Positions 36,293-45,613 of a stretch of 64,000 nt of DNA are shown here, one piece after another. Position numbers and translations under genes: made by a program. Positions within the stretch are counted from its first letter, which is position 1. Each line of letters begins with the position of its first letter. The notes below the pieces were generated by a model. It was not told the DNA's origin. It saw nothing but the letters and a program-made list of their open reading frames with translations, and searched no databases. Source of the DNA: JAPYWM01 sp964489015 (GTDB lineage: Bacteria > Bacteroidota > Bacteroidia > SpSt-205); the NCBI GenBank assembly GCA_964489015.1, contig CAZAXD010000001.1, positions 124,001 through 188,000 of the forward strand, read 5' to 3'.

Positions 36293-36756
36293 GAAAGGGC
36301 CAGCCCGAGCCGCGTAAAATCCAGCCCGATCCGAAATTCGGTAGTGAGATTATTGCCCGCTTCGTCAATAAGCTCATGAGGGAGGGCAAGAAGAGTAAGT
36401 CTTACCGAATCTTTTATCAAGCGCTGGATGTAATCGCGCAAAAGACTCAGCAAAATCCGCTAGATGTCTTTCAAGCGGCTGTCAATAATGCTATGCCGCT
36501 CTTGGAGGTGCGTCCTAGGCGGGTGGGGGGGGCTACGCTGCAAGTGCCGGTAGAGCCGCAGCCGCATCGCCGCCTCTCGTTATCTATGCGCTGGCTGATT
36601 GATGCAGCGCGCAAGCGGCCGGAAAAGACTATGGCCGAAAGGTTGGCGGCTGAACTTATCGCCGCCGCCAAAAATGAAGGGGCTGCCATCAAAAAGCGCG
36701 ATGAAACGCATCGTATGGCCGAAGCCAACAAGGCCTTTGCTTACTTTAGATATTAG
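36289..36756 (+). CDS. rpsG: 30S ribosomal protein S7
   Basis: 155 residues. It nucleates assembly of the 30S head on 16S rRNA. Family blocks: DPKFGSEIIARFVNKLMREGKK and the beta-hairpin VRPRRVGGATLQVPVE. Overlaps rpsL by 4 nt (ATGA). Normal length. Confidence 0.98.
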   Translation: MRKGQPEPRKIQPDPKFGSEIIARFVNKLMREGKKSKSYRIFYQALDVIAQKTQQNPLDVFQAAVNNAMPLLEVRPRRVGGATLQVPVEPQPHRRLSLSMRWLIDAARKRPEKTMAERLAAELIAAAKNEGAAIKKRDETHRMAEANKAFAYFRY

Positions 36757-36762
36757 ACTCGT

Positions 36763-38883
36763 ATGCCGATAGACCCGAATATTCCGCTAGCGCGCTGTCG
36801 TAACATTGGGATTGCAGCGCACATTGATGCCGGAAAGACTACGACGACCGAGCGTATTTTGTACTACACTGGTCTGACGCACAAGCTCGGCGAAGTGCAT
36901 GAAGGAACCGCTACCATGGATTACCTGCCCCAGGAGCGGGAGCGGGGGATTACCATCACGGCGGCGGCCACGACTACTTACTGGAACTGGCAGGATCAGA
37001 AGTATCGAATCAACATCATCGATACACCGGGCCACGTTGACTTTACGGTAGAGGTCGAGCGCTCGATGCGTGTGCTAGATGGGGCTGTAGCGGTCTTCTG
37101 TGGGGTGGCTGGGGTGCAGCCGCAGTCTGAGACGGTCTGGCGGCAGGCGAATCGATACAGCGTGCCTCGCGTTTGCTTCGTCAATAAGATGGACCGAGCC
37201 GGTGCCAACTTTTTTGCGGTGGTGGAGCAGATTCGCGAACGGCTTGGTGCCAAGGCGGTCCCGATTCAGGTCCCCATCGGTGCTGAAGAACAATTTAAGG
37301 GCGTGGTCGACCTGATTGCCATGGAAGGGCGCATCTGGAATGAAGAAGATCAGGGGATGACCTACAAGGTCGTGCCTATTCCGGACGAGCTTCAGGCTGA
37401 CGTCGAAAAGTGGCGCACCTTCCTGCTGGAGATGGTGGCCGAATATGACGATGCCCTCATGGAGAAGTACTTCTCCGATCCGAGTAGCATCACCCAAGAG
37501 GAGGTTCGGGCTGCCCTTCGAAAGGGGACGCTGCAGCAAGAACTCTTTCCGGTGCTTGCCGGCTCAGCCTTTAAGAATAAGGGTGTGCAGGCGCTACTAG
37601 ATGCGGTTTGTGCGTTTTTGCCAAGTCCTCTCGATATAGCGGCGGTGAAAGGCACTAATCCCAAGACCGGCGAAGAAGAGGTCCGACCGGTCGATGCGAA
37701 TGCTCCTTTTGCAGCGCTGGCTTTTAAGATCGTCACAGATCCGTATGTCGGCCGCCTTACCTTTATTCGAGTCTATTCTGGCATTCTCAAGGCGGGTTCT
37801 TACGTGCTCAATAGCCGTACCGGGCAGAAAGAGCGCGTGAGCCGCCTCATCCAGCTGCATGCTAACAAGCAAAATCTCGTAGATGAGCTAGCGGTCGGGG
37901 ATATTGGAGCCGTGGTCGGTATCCGCGAGGTGCGGACCGGTGATACGCTCTGTGATGAAGCGTATCCGATCGCGCTCGAAGCGATGACCTTCCCCGAGCC
38001 CGTTATCCAGAAGGCCATCGAACCGAAGACCCAGGCCGACTCGGATAAGCTCTCTACGGCGCTCTCCAAGCTGTCAGAAGAGGACCCGACCTTCCGTTAT
38101 TGGGTCGATGAGGAGTCGCTCCAGACCATTATCGCCGGGATGGGCGAACTGCACCTAGAGATCATCGTGGATCGGCTGCGCCGAGAATTTAAGGTGGAAG
38201 TCAATGAAGGGGAGCCCCAGGTTGCCTACCGCGAAACGATTACCGGCAGTGTCACGCATCGCGAGCTCTTCAAAAAGCAAACGGGTGGGCGAGGTAAGTA
38301 TGCGGATGTTGTCATTGAATTTTCGCCGCTAGAGGGCAAGCACTTCGAATTTGTGAACGAAATCAAGGGTGGCGTTATCCCGCGAGAGTTTATTCCAGCT
38401 GTAGAAAAGGGTATCTTGCAGGCGATGCAAGACGGAATTCTGGCGGGCTACCCGGCGACAGGGATTCTGGCGCGGCTTTTTGATGGGAGCTATCACGAAG
38501 TAGACTCGGATAGCTTGTCCTTTGAGATAGCGGGGCGGTATGCTTTCCGGGAAGGCTGTCGGAAGGCAAGTCCTATTATCTTGGAGCCTATCATGAAGGT
38601 CGAGGTCGAGACGCCGGATGAATACACAGGGGGTATCGTCGGCGATCTCAACCGGCGGCGTGGTCAGATTACGGGTATGAGCACGCGGGGTGGCTTGCAA
38701 GTCGTGACCGCCCTTGTCCCGCTCAAGGAGCTCTTTGGGTATGTGACCCAACTTCGTACCCTTTCTTCCGGGCGCGCGTACGCCGTGATGGAGTTCTCGC
38801 ATTATCAGCCTGTGCCGCCGCATATTCAAGAGCAAATCGTGGCTCAATCCAAAGGTGTCAAAGCCATCAAAGAACAGGTATAA
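36763..38883 (+). CDS. fusA: Elongation factor G
   Basis: 706-residue translocation GTPase. G1 AHIDAGKTT at 19-27, switch region RGITITAAATT, G3 DTPGHVDF at 88-95, G4 NKMD at 142-145. Domains II-V follow, including the domain IV block GRGKYADVVIEFSPLEG and domain V MSTRGGLQVVTALVPLKELFGY. Full length. Lies between rpsG and rpsJ; the usual tuf gene is absent from this position. Confidence 0.98.
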   Translation: MPIDPNIPLARCRNIGIAAHIDAGKTTTTERILYYTGLTHKLGEVHEGTATMDYLPQERERGITITAAATTTYWNWQDQKYRINIIDTPGHVDFTVEVERSMRVLDGAVAVFCGVAGVQPQSETVWRQANRYSVPRVCFVNKMDRAGANFFAVVEQIRERLGAKAVPIQVPIGAEEQFKGVVDLIAMEGRIWNEEDQGMTYKVVPIPDELQADVEKWRTFLLEMVAEYDDALMEKYFSDPSSITQEEVRAALRKGTLQQELFPVLAGSAFKNKGVQALLDAVCAFLPSPLDIAAVKGTNPKTGEEEVRPVDANAPFAALAFKIVTDPYVGRLTFIRVYSGILKAGSYVLNSRTGQKERVSRLIQLHANKQNLVDELAVGDIGAVVGIREVRTGDTLCDEAYPIALEAMTFPEPVIQKAIEPKTQADSDKLSTALSKLSEEDPTFRYWVDEESLQTIIAGMGELHLEIIVDRLRREFKVEVNEGEPQVAYRETITGSVTHRELFKKQTGGRGKYADVVIEFSPLEGKHFEFVNEIKGGVIPREFIPAVEKGILQAMQDGILAGYPATGILARLFDGSYHEVDSDSLSFEIAGRYAFREGCRKASPIILEPIMKVEVETPDEYTGGIVGDLNRRRGQITGMSTRGGLQVVTALVPLKELFGYVTQLRTLSSGRAYAVMEFSHYQPVPPHIQEQIVAQSKGVKAIKEQV

Positions 38884-38885
38884 CT

Positions 38886-39194
38886 ATGACTCAGATCCAA
38901 CGTATACGCATCAAGCTCAAATCTTACGACCACTCGCTGATTGACCGCTCGGCAGAGCGTATCGTCAAAGCCGTTAGGTCGGTCGGGGCCGTCGTCAAGG
39001 GACCGATTCCCCTTCCCACCGAAAAGATGCTGGTAACCGTAAACCGTTCGCCTCACGTCCACAAGGAGTCCCGTGAGCAGTTTCAGATCAAGTACCACCG
39101 TCGCCTCATAGATATTTACAATAACCTGAAGGAGGTCGTGGAGGAAATCTCGAAAATCGACCTTCCAGAAGGCGTAGAAGTCGAAATTAAGTGA
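38886..39194 (+). CDS. rpsJ: 30S ribosomal protein S10
   Basis: 102 residues, of the 30S head and the NusB-NusE antitermination pair. IRIKLKSYDHSLIDRSAERIV and GPIPLPTEKMLVTVNRSPHVHKES are diagnostic. Two nt after fusA, so the str and S10 operons are joined without a promoter gap. Confidence 0.98.
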   Translation: MTQIQRIRIKLKSYDHSLIDRSAERIVKAVRSVGAVVKGPIPLPTEKMLVTVNRSPHVHKESREQFQIKYHRRLIDIYNNLKEVVEEISKIDLPEGVEVEIK

Positions 39195-39198
39195 GGAT

Positions 39199-39816
39199 AT
39201 GGCTGGACTCATCGGTAAGAAGGTCGGTATGACTTCCTTTATCACACCCGAGGGGGATGTGGCATGTACCGTGATTCAAGCGGGACCTTGTCCGATTGTG
39301 GCAGTTCGCACGCCAGAAAAGCATGGCTATGCAGCCCTTCAACTGGGCTTTGGGCTGCGTAAGCCTAAGCACATGAATAAGCCCTTGGAGGGATACTTCA
39401 AGAAGCAAGGCTTAGAGCCGGTTCGGATTCTCAAAGAATTTCGGGTGGAGGACGTGGCGGCTTACCAGGTAGGCCAGAAGCTCACGGTAGACCTATTTGC
39501 GGAAGGTGATATCGTGTCGGTGACCGGCTGGACCAAAGGGCGCGGCTTTGCCGGCGTCGTCAAGCGTCATGGCTTCGCTGGTGTAGGGGGGCGTACCCAT
39601 GGCCAGCACAACCGCGAACGGCACCCTGGCTCCATGGGGTCTAATACCTTCCCAGGCCGTGTCTGGAAGGGCAAGCGCCTCGCTGGCCGTTATGGTAATG
39701 AGCGCGTCACCATCGAAAATTTGCAGGTTCTCAAAGTAATTCCAGAGAAAAATATCCTTGTCGTGTCTGGCTCAGTTCCTGGGCCGCGCGGCGGATTTCT
39801 CCTTATTCAAAAGTAA
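39199..39816 (+). CDS. rplC: 50S ribosomal protein L3
   Basis: 205 residues. Binds near the peptidyl-transferase centre. GLIGKKVGMTSFITPEG at the start and the extended loop KGRGFAGVVKRHGFAGVGGRTHGQHNRERHPGSMG are typical. Follows rpsJ by 4 nt. Confidence 0.98.
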   Translation: MAGLIGKKVGMTSFITPEGDVACTVIQAGPCPIVAVRTPEKHGYAALQLGFGLRKPKHMNKPLEGYFKKQGLEPVRILKEFRVEDVAAYQVGQKLTVDLFAEGDIVSVTGWTKGRGFAGVVKRHGFAGVGGRTHGQHNRERHPGSMGSNTFPGRVWKGKRLAGRYGNERVTIENLQVLKVIPEKNILVVSGSVPGPRGGFLLIQK

Positions 39817-39822
39817 TCGTCT

Positions 39823-40446
39823 ATGCAGCTCCCAATTTACACCTTAGAGGGCAAGCCTTCTGGTCAAACTCTTGTGGTGCCAGAAGCGCTTTTGCGTCTA
39901 GAACCTCATGAGCATTTGATTTGGCTGGATGTGAAGCGAATCTTGGCTGATCGGCGACAAGGCACCCACAAGACCAAGACCCGCGGCGAAGTCTCTGGTA
40001 GCAAGCGTAAGCTCTACCGCCAGAAGGGCACCGGCCATGCTCGTATGGGCTCTATTCGAAATCCCATTCGCCGCCATGGTGGCACAGTCTTTGGCCCTGT
40101 ACCCCGAGACTACAGCCTCAAAGTCAATAAAAAAGTCCAGCGCTTGGCTCGCCTCAGTGCTTTTGTGCTACACCTACGGCAAAATACCCTCTGGGTCGTC
40201 GAGGATATCCGCCTCGAAAAGCCCAAAACCCGAGTCATGGCCCAGCTCTTGGCTAATTTGGGTTGGGATGCGAAAGCCCTGCACCTTTTCACCAGCGGCT
40301 ACAATCCGCAAGCTTATCTGTCTGCTCGCAACCTCCCCAAGGTGACTATCTCGCCGGCAGAAACCTGGAATACCTATGATCTCGTGCGAGCGTCTTATCT
40401 GCTCTGGGAAAAATCAGCCTTGGAAAAACTCTTTCAAAGCCTATGA
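39823..40446 (+). CDS. rplD: 50S ribosomal protein L4
   Basis: 207 residues. Lines the exit tunnel with the extended loop GTHKTKTRGEVSGSKRKLYRQKGTGHARMGSIR. In enterobacteria it also represses the S10 operon; no leader structure for that is seen here. Its stop overlaps the rplW start (ATGA). Confidence 0.97.
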   Translation: MQLPIYTLEGKPSGQTLVVPEALLRLEPHEHLIWLDVKRILADRRQGTHKTKTRGEVSGSKRKLYRQKGTGHARMGSIRNPIRRHGGTVFGPVPRDYSLKVNKKVQRLARLSAFVLHLRQNTLWVVEDIRLEKPKTRVMAQLLANLGWDAKALHLFTSGYNPQAYLSARNLPKVTISPAETWNTYDLVRASYLLWEKSALEKLFQSL

Positions 40447-40751
40447 AATCCATTCTTATCAAGCCGCTCTTTACAGAGAAAGCTATCCAGCTTTCGCAGA
40501 AGCCTTCCCGCCAGGTTAAGCATACCTATGCGTTTAAGGTGCATCGGGAGGCCACGAAAGAGGAGATTCGAGCGGCTGTCGAAGCCCAGTACGACGTCCA
40601 GGTGGAGGAGGTGCGTACTGCCCTGTTGCCGGCTCGGATTCGCACCCGCTTCACTCGCAAGGGCATACAAGCAGCCCGTCTGCCCTCCTATAAGAAGGCT
40701 TATGTCCGACTAAAGCCCGGCCAAACCCTCAATCTCTACGAAAACCTCTGA
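40443..40751 (+). CDS. rplW: 50S ribosomal protein L23
   Basis: 102 residues, at the tunnel exit and docking site for trigger factor and SRP. IKPLFTEKAIQLSQ and YAFKVHREATKEEIRAAVEAQYDVQVEEVRT fit the family. Confidence 0.97.
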   Translation: MKSILIKPLFTEKAIQLSQKPSRQVKHTYAFKVHREATKEEIRAAVEAQYDVQVEEVRTALLPARIRTRFTRKGIQAARLPSYKKAYVRLKPGQTLNLYENL

Positions 40752-40755
40752 GCCT

Positions 40756-41595
40756 ATGGGGATGAAAAAATACAAACCGACAAGCGCCGGCCGTCGATGG
40801 ATGTCCGTCGCTGACTTCTCGGAAGTCACTAAGAAAAGTCCCGAGAAAGCCCTCACTATTCCTTATAAAAAGACCGGTGGCCGTAATAATCAGGGGCATC
40901 GCAGTGCTCGTTATATTGGGGGCGGCCACAAGCGTAAGTATCGCATTATAGACTTTCGCCGTGACAAATACGGCATTCCTGCGAAGGTGGCTGCTATTGA
41001 ATACGATCCGAATCGGACGGCCCGCATAGCCCTTCTGCATTATGCTGATGGCGAGAAGCGCTACATCTTGGCGCCGCACGAGCTTGCAGTAGGCCAGACG
41101 GTGGTTTCTGGCCCGGAAACTGAGCCGGCGGTCGGTAACGCGCTGCCGCTTCGGCATATTCCGCTTGGGACTTTCGTACACAATATCGAAATGCTCCCGG
41201 GCCAAGGCGCTAAGCTCGTTCGCTCGGCTGGCACGGCTGCGCAGCTCCTAAGCAAAGAAGAGCGCTATGCCGTCCTCAAAATGCCTTCTGGCGAGATTCG
41301 TCGTATTCTGCTTGATTGCTATGCCACCATAGGCCGCCTTAGCAATCCGGACCACATCAACCTCTCTATCGGTAAAGCCGGTCGAAATCGGTGGCTGGGG
41401 CGCCGTCCTCGTACCCGTGGTGTGGCCATGAACCCCGTCGACCATCCTATGGGTGGGGGTGAAGGGAAAGCCTCCGGTGGTCATCCGCGTTCTAGAAAGG
41501 GCCTCTATGCTAAAGGTAAAAAGACTCGTAACCCGAAAAAGCCCAGCTCTGTGCTCATCATCTCCCGTAGACCTAAAAAATCTAAAAAGAGATAG
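40756..41595 (+). CDS. rplB: 50S ribosomal protein L2
   Basis: 279 residues, needed for subunit joining and peptidyl transfer. Blocks KKTGGRNNQGHRSARYIGGGHKRKYR, GAKLVRSAGTAAQLLSKE, and RTRGVAMNPVDHPMGGGEG with the conserved histidine. Full length. Confidence 0.98.
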   Translation: MGMKKYKPTSAGRRWMSVADFSEVTKKSPEKALTIPYKKTGGRNNQGHRSARYIGGGHKRKYRIIDFRRDKYGIPAKVAAIEYDPNRTARIALLHYADGEKRYILAPHELAVGQTVVSGPETEPAVGNALPLRHIPLGTFVHNIEMLPGQGAKLVRSAGTAAQLLSKEERYAVLKMPSGEIRRILLDCYATIGRLSNPDHINLSIGKAGRNRWLGRRPRTRGVAMNPVDHPMGGGEGKASGGHPRSRKGLYAKGKKTRNPKKPSSVLIISRRPKKSKKR

Positions 41596-41598
41596 CCT

Positions 41599-41877
41599 AT
41601 GGCCAGATCGCTAAAGAAAGGACCCTATGTTCATCCCAAGCTTCTCAAAAAGGTCCTGCATTTACAGGAGACGCGCCAGCGTAAGGTGATCAAGACTTGG
41701 TCACGTGCTTCGATGATAACGCCGGATTTTGTGGGGCTGACAATAGCCGTGCACAATGGGCGGCAGTTCGTGCCGGTTTACATTACAGAAAATATGGTCG
41801 GGCATCGGCTTGGCGAATTTGCGTCTACCCGTACCTTTCGGGGGCATCCCGGCCAAAAGACCGATAAATCTGAATGA
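41599..41877 (+). CDS. rpsS: 30S ribosomal protein S19
   Basis: 92 residues. Head protein contacting tRNA and L5. Family blocks RSLKKGPYVHPKLLKKV, KTWSRASMITPDFVGLTIAVHNGR and VGHRLGEFASTRTFRGHPG. Confidence 0.98.
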   Translation: MARSLKKGPYVHPKLLKKVLHLQETRQRKVIKTWSRASMITPDFVGLTIAVHNGRQFVPVYITENMVGHRLGEFASTRTFRGHPGQKTDKSE

Positions 41878-41887
41878 GTAAGAAGGT

Positions 41888-42331
41888 ATGACGACCCAGC
41901 GACTGACTCGGAAAGAAAAGCTTGCTCAAGGGCTCCCCAAACCGTATCAGCGCAACCGCAAGTATCTACGCGCCCAAGCCTTGAAGCAGGCTCGGAAAGC
42001 CCAGTATTATGCGATTTACCGGGGGTGTCCTTATCCGCCGCGTAAAGTGCGGTTGGTAGCGGACCTCATTCGGGGCCAGTCTGTCGAAAAAGCGATGGCT
42101 TTTCTCAAGCTCACCAAGCGCTGGGCGGCGAAAGCCATGCTCAAGACCCTGCGCAACGCGCTCAATGATTGGGAGCAGAAGACTGGCGGTAAAGGGGATT
42201 TAGATCAACTTCGGGTCGTTCGGGTGGAAGTCGATAGCGGTCCCTTCCTCAAGCGGGTCCAGCCGGCGCCACAGGGACGAGCTCATCCTATTCGGAAACG
42301 TACCTCACACATTCGTCTATATCTTGGCTAA
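41888..42331 (+). CDS. rplV: 50S ribosomal protein L22
   Basis: 147 residues. Tunnel-lining protein. YPPRKVRLVADLIRGQSVEKAMAFL and the hairpin end KRVQPAPQGRAHPIRKRTSHI. The N-terminus has about 30 extra basic residues compared with the E. coli protein. Confidence 0.97.
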   Translation: MTTQRLTRKEKLAQGLPKPYQRNRKYLRAQALKQARKAQYYAIYRGCPYPPRKVRLVADLIRGQSVEKAMAFLKLTKRWAAKAMLKTLRNALNDWEQKTGGKGDLDQLRVVRVEVDSGPFLKRVQPAPQGRAHPIRKRTSHIRLYLG

Positions 42332-42334
42332 ACT

Positions 42335-43147
42335 ATGGGACAAAAAACACATCCGCTAGGATTTCGATTGGGTATTTCGAAGGGCTGGCTTTCAAACTGG
42401 TACGCTGGCCGTTACCTGGCGCCGTATATCGTGCTAGACCAGCTCTTCCGAGACCACATTGAGAAGCATTATCCGAAAGCCCAGATTGCGCGCATTCTCA
42501 TCAATCGCACCTTCCTCCAAAAGACACATGTGGTTGTTTACTGTGCACGGCCGGGGATCGTCATCGGCCGAGATGGTGAAAATATTAAGCGCTTGACGCA
42601 GGAACTGGGGCAAATCGTGCGCCGCTTCAATAAAGAGTACGATTATCTACTGCGGCGGGGGGTTTACGTGCCTGGGAAGAAAGTAGAACTCCCTTCCGAC
42701 AAAATCGAGGTCAGCCTCATGGAGGTTTTGCGTCCCGAACTGGATGCAACTATCGTCGCTAAAAACATCGCTGCGCAGCTTGAAGCGCGCGTTTCGCACC
42801 GGCGCGCTATGAAGCAAGCGATTGCGCATGCGATGCGCTCTGGCGCCGAAGGGATCAAGATACGCTGCAATGGTCGCTTGGGCGGCTCGGATATGTCCCG
42901 TTCGGAGGAATATCGGGAAGGCCGCATTTCCCTCCAGACGCTGCGGGCCGATGTCGACTATGCGGTAGCCACGGCGCACACCATCTATGGTAGTATCGGT
43001 ATCAAGGTGTGGATCTTCAAAGGCGAGGTCTATGGCAAAGTAGACCTTTTCCCTTGGCTCAATCAAAGCCTCGGCGAGGCCGCTAAGCGAGCGGAGGGAC
43101 GCCGTAATGAAAGACCGGCTCGTGATAAATCCCGTAAATCGAAATAA
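42335..43147 (+). CDS. rpsC: 30S ribosomal protein S3
   Basis: 270 residues. mRNA-entry protein with helicase role. MGQKTHPLGFRLGISKGW, the KH domain block RPGIVIGRDGENIKRL, and the C-domain GIKIRCNGRLGGSDMSRSEEYREG. Longer than the E. coli S3, with a basic tail. Confidence 0.98.
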   Translation: MGQKTHPLGFRLGISKGWLSNWYAGRYLAPYIVLDQLFRDHIEKHYPKAQIARILINRTFLQKTHVVVYCARPGIVIGRDGENIKRLTQELGQIVRRFNKEYDYLLRRGVYVPGKKVELPSDKIEVSLMEVLRPELDATIVAKNIAAQLEARVSHRRAMKQAIAHAMRSGAEGIKIRCNGRLGGSDMSRSEEYREGRISLQTLRADVDYAVATAHTIYGSIGIKVWIFKGEVYGKVDLFPWLNQSLGEAAKRAEGRRNERPARDKSRKSK

Positions 43148-43149
43148 CT

Positions 43150-43587
43150 ATGTTACAACCTAAGCGCACCAAATTTCGCAAAGATCGCAAGGGCAAGCTC
43201 TTACACCAAGGTATCATTCGTGGCGTGGCTTCGCGGGGCCATCTCGTGGCGTTTGGGTCATTTGGGCTCAAGGCCATCGATGGCGGGCTTGTCACGAGCC
43301 GTCAGATTGAGGCGGCTCGGGTGGCCTTGACGCGTTATCTACGTCGGGAAGGTAAGATCTGGATCCGCATCTTCCCCCATAAGCCGGTGACTCGTAAGCC
43401 CCTCGAAGTACGAATGGGTAAAGGTAAGGGGAACGTCGAGTTTTATGCGGCGGTGGTCAAGGCCGGTACGATCCTCTTTGAGTGCGAAGGGGTACCAGAA
43501 GTAGCCGCCCGTGAAGCCTTTCGACTGGCTGCCCACAAGCTCCCGATCAAGACCAAATTCATTCGGAGGGTAGACTATGAAGGCTGA
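43150..43587 (+). CDS. rplP: 50S ribosomal protein L16
   Basis: 145 residues. Organises the A-site region of 23S rRNA. MLQPKRTKFRK, GRVxSRG-like block GVASRGHLVAFGSFGLKA, WIRIFPHKPVTRKPLEVRMGKGKGN. Overlaps rpmC by 11 nt. Confidence 0.98.
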   Translation: MLQPKRTKFRKDRKGKLLHQGIIRGVASRGHLVAFGSFGLKAIDGGLVTSRQIEAARVALTRYLRREGKIWIRIFPHKPVTRKPLEVRMGKGKGNVEFYAAVVKAGTILFECEGVPEVAAREAFRLAAHKLPIKTKFIRRVDYEG

Positions 43588-43783
43588 AGAGTTACGTGGC
43601 TATACGCTGCATGAGCTGCATCAGCTCCTGCGAGAAAAGCGTCAAGCGCTGCAGGCGCTTCGTTACCGTAATGCGCAGAGCCCTCTGCCCAAAGCACCCT
43701 CAGAGATTCCCAGTCTCAAGCGTGATATTGCCCGCATCCTAACCGTTATTAATCAAAAACGCCATGACCGAGCAAAAGCCTAA
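43577..43783 (+). CDS. rpmC: 50S ribosomal protein L29
   Basis: 68 residues, two-helix protein near the tunnel exit. AEELRGYTLHELHQLLREKRQALQ and the end ILTVINQKRH are diagnostic. Overlaps both neighbours. Confidence 0.95.
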   Translation: MKAEELRGYTLHELHQLLREKRQALQALRYRNAQSPLPKAPSEIPSLKRDIARILTVINQKRHDRAKA

Positions 43784-44045
43784 TACCGCGCCGCGGCGGG
43801 GCCGCCGAAAGACCTTCATCGGTACGGTGGTCAGTGATCGGATGACGAAGACTATCATCGTACGCGTGGAGCATGGTGAACCCCATCCGCTGTATAAGAA
43901 GCCAGTCAAAAGATTTAGTAAATTTGCCGCCCACGACGAGCGAGAGGAAGCGCAGGTAGGCGATGTGGTGCTGATTATGGAGACGCGCCCACTGAGCCGT
44001 ACCAAGCGCTGGCGCCTCGTTGAAATCGTGCAAAAACGCAAATAA
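43764..44045 (+). CDS. rpsQ: 30S ribosomal protein S17
   Basis: 93 residues, OB-fold primary 16S-binding protein. GTVVSDRMTKTIIVRVE, HPLYKKPVKRFSKFAAHDE and GDVVLIMETRPLSRTKRW. Starts 20 nt inside rpmC; a short basic N-terminal extension (PRRGRRK). Confidence 0.97.
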   Translation: MTEQKPNTAPRRGRRKTFIGTVVSDRMTKTIIVRVEHGEPHPLYKKPVKRFSKFAAHDEREEAQVGDVVLIMETRPLSRTKRWRLVEIVQKRK

Positions 44046-44048
44046 GGT

Positions 44049-44417
44049 ATGATTCAGCAGGAGTCACGTCTAAAGGTTGCGGACAATACCGGCGCGAAAG
44101 AGTTGCTATGCATTCGCGTCTTGGGCGGTTCTCATCGTCGCTATGGGGGCCTGGGGGACGTTATTATTGGCTCCGTCAAGGATGCGACCCCCAATGGCCT
44201 TGTTAAGAAAGGGGATGTAGTTCGGGCTGTCATCGTGCGAACCAAGCGAGCGTATCGCCGTCCCAATGGCACGTACATCCGCTTTGAGGAGAATGCGGCT
44301 GTTATCATTAATGCAGAAGGAGAGCCGCGCGGTTCCCGGATCTTCGGTCCTGTGGCGCGGGAGCTCCGAGATAAAGGGTTCATGAAAATCGTTTCCTTAG
44401 CGCCAGAAGTCTTATGA
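44049..44417 (+). CDS. rplN: 50S ribosomal protein L14
   Basis: 122 residues, forms bridge B8 and binds the silencing factor RsfS in other bacteria. MIQQESRLKVADNTGAKELLCIRVLGGS is the hallmark start. Full length. Confidence 0.98.
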   Translation: MIQQESRLKVADNTGAKELLCIRVLGGSHRRYGGLGDVIIGSVKDATPNGLVKKGDVVRAVIVRTKRAYRRPNGTYIRFEENAAVIINAEGEPRGSRIFGPVARELRDKGFMKIVSLAPEVL

Positions 44418-44767
44418 AAACAAAAGTATTTCGGGCAGAGCGCCGCTTAGGTACGCCCAAGCTCCACGTGCGCCGGGGGGATTCCGTCAAGGTTCTCTCC
44501 GGGGACGACAAGGGCAAAGTCGGCAAGGTGGTCCGGGTCTTCCCCAAGAAGGGCCTTGCTATTGTAGAGGGCATTGCCCTTATCAAAAAGCACGTGCGTA
44601 AAAGTCAGCGCTACCCCCAAGGCGGTGTCATCGAGGTCGAGCGTCCTATCCCAGTGTGTAAGCTGCAGGTGATTGATCCGGCTACGGGTAAGCCTACCCG
44701 TAGCGGCCGTCGTCTTGAAAATGGCCAGTGGGTTCGTTACAGTAAAAAGAGTGGTAAAACCTTATGA
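44414..44767 (+). CDS. rplX: 50S ribosomal protein L24
   Basis: 117 residues, assembly initiator with a KOW motif (RRGDSVKVLSGDDKGKVGKVVRVFPKKG). Overlaps rplN and rplE by 4 nt each. Confidence 0.97.
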   Translation: MKTKVFRAERRLGTPKLHVRRGDSVKVLSGDDKGKVGKVVRVFPKKGLAIVEGIALIKKHVRKSQRYPQGGVIEVERPIPVCKLQVIDPATGKPTRSGRRLENGQWVRYSKKSGKTL

Positions 44768-45339
44768 GCTACGTACCGAGTCTTCTTCGATTATACCGAG
44801 AAACGGTCGTTCCGGCCCTTATGAAGGATTTGGGCTACAAGAATATCATGCAGGTTCCGCGCATTGAAAAGATCGTAGTTTCACGCGGGGTAGGTGCGGC
44901 CGTTTCTGATAAAAAACTGCTTGAGCAAGCGGTAGAGGAACTAGGGCTTATTACTGGACAAAAGCCTGTTATCGCTCTCTCTCGTAAAGACGTGGCTGGC
45001 TTTAAGCTCCGCAAGCGCATGCCTATCGGCGTGAAGGTCACTTTGCGGGGGGCGCGCATGTATGAGTTTCTGGAGCGGCTGATTCATGTGGCGCTACCCC
45101 GTACCCGAGACTTTCGGGGCATTTCCCCGAACGGCTTTGATGGGCACGGTAATTACAATCTAGGTATTCGGGAGCAGCTTGTTTTTCCTGAAATTGACAT
45201 TGACCGGATCTATAAGATTGCGGGGATGGATGTCACGATTGTAACAAGTGCTAAGAGCGATCGAGAAGCCTACGAGCTCCTCAAGGGCTTGGGATTGCCC
45301 TTTAGTGAAGGTTTGCCAGAAAAAAAGAAAAAAGCATAA
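44764..45339 (+). CDS. rplE: 50S ribosomal protein L5
   Basis: 191 residues, 5S rRNA-binding protein. VPRIEKIVVSRGVGAAVSDKKLLEQAVEEL, TGQKPVIALSRKDVAGFKLRKRMPIGVKVTLRG and GISPNGFDGHGNYNLGIREQ. Confidence 0.98.
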   Translation: MSYVPSLLRLYRETVVPALMKDLGYKNIMQVPRIEKIVVSRGVGAAVSDKKLLEQAVEELGLITGQKPVIALSRKDVAGFKLRKRMPIGVKVTLRGARMYEFLERLIHVALPRTRDFRGISPNGFDGHGNYNLGIREQLVFPEIDIDRIYKIAGMDVTIVTSAKSDREAYELLKGLGLPFSEGLPEKKKKA

Positions 45340-45342
45340 GAT

Positions 45343-45612
45343 ATGGCGACAGATGCTGTCATAGCGCGTGAGCGTAAACGTTGGAAGCTCTACCGTAAAT
45401 ACGCAGCTAAACGCGCGGCCCTGAAAAAGGCCGGAGAATGGGAAAAGCTAGTCCTTCTGCCCAAAAACTCTTCCCCTGTACGGCTTCGCTTTCGATGTCA
45501 GCTGACAGGCCGGCCTCGGGGTAATTACTTTGCATTAGGACTTTGTCGTGTAAAACTCCGGGAGCTTGCCCTCGAAGGTAAGATACCCGGCATGCACAAA
45601 GCGAGTTGGTGA
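45343..45612 (+). CDS. rpsN: 30S ribosomal protein S14
   Basis: 89 residues, zinc-free form. The C-terminal block RFRCQLTGRPRGNYFALGLCRVKLRELALEGKIPG matches, and the paired CxxC zinc motif of the short form is missing. Confidence 0.96.
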   Translation: MATDAVIARERKRWKLYRKYAAKRAALKKAGEWEKLVLLPKNSSPVRLRFRCQLTGRPRGNYFALGLCRVKLRELALEGKIPGMHKASW

Positions 45613-45613
45613 T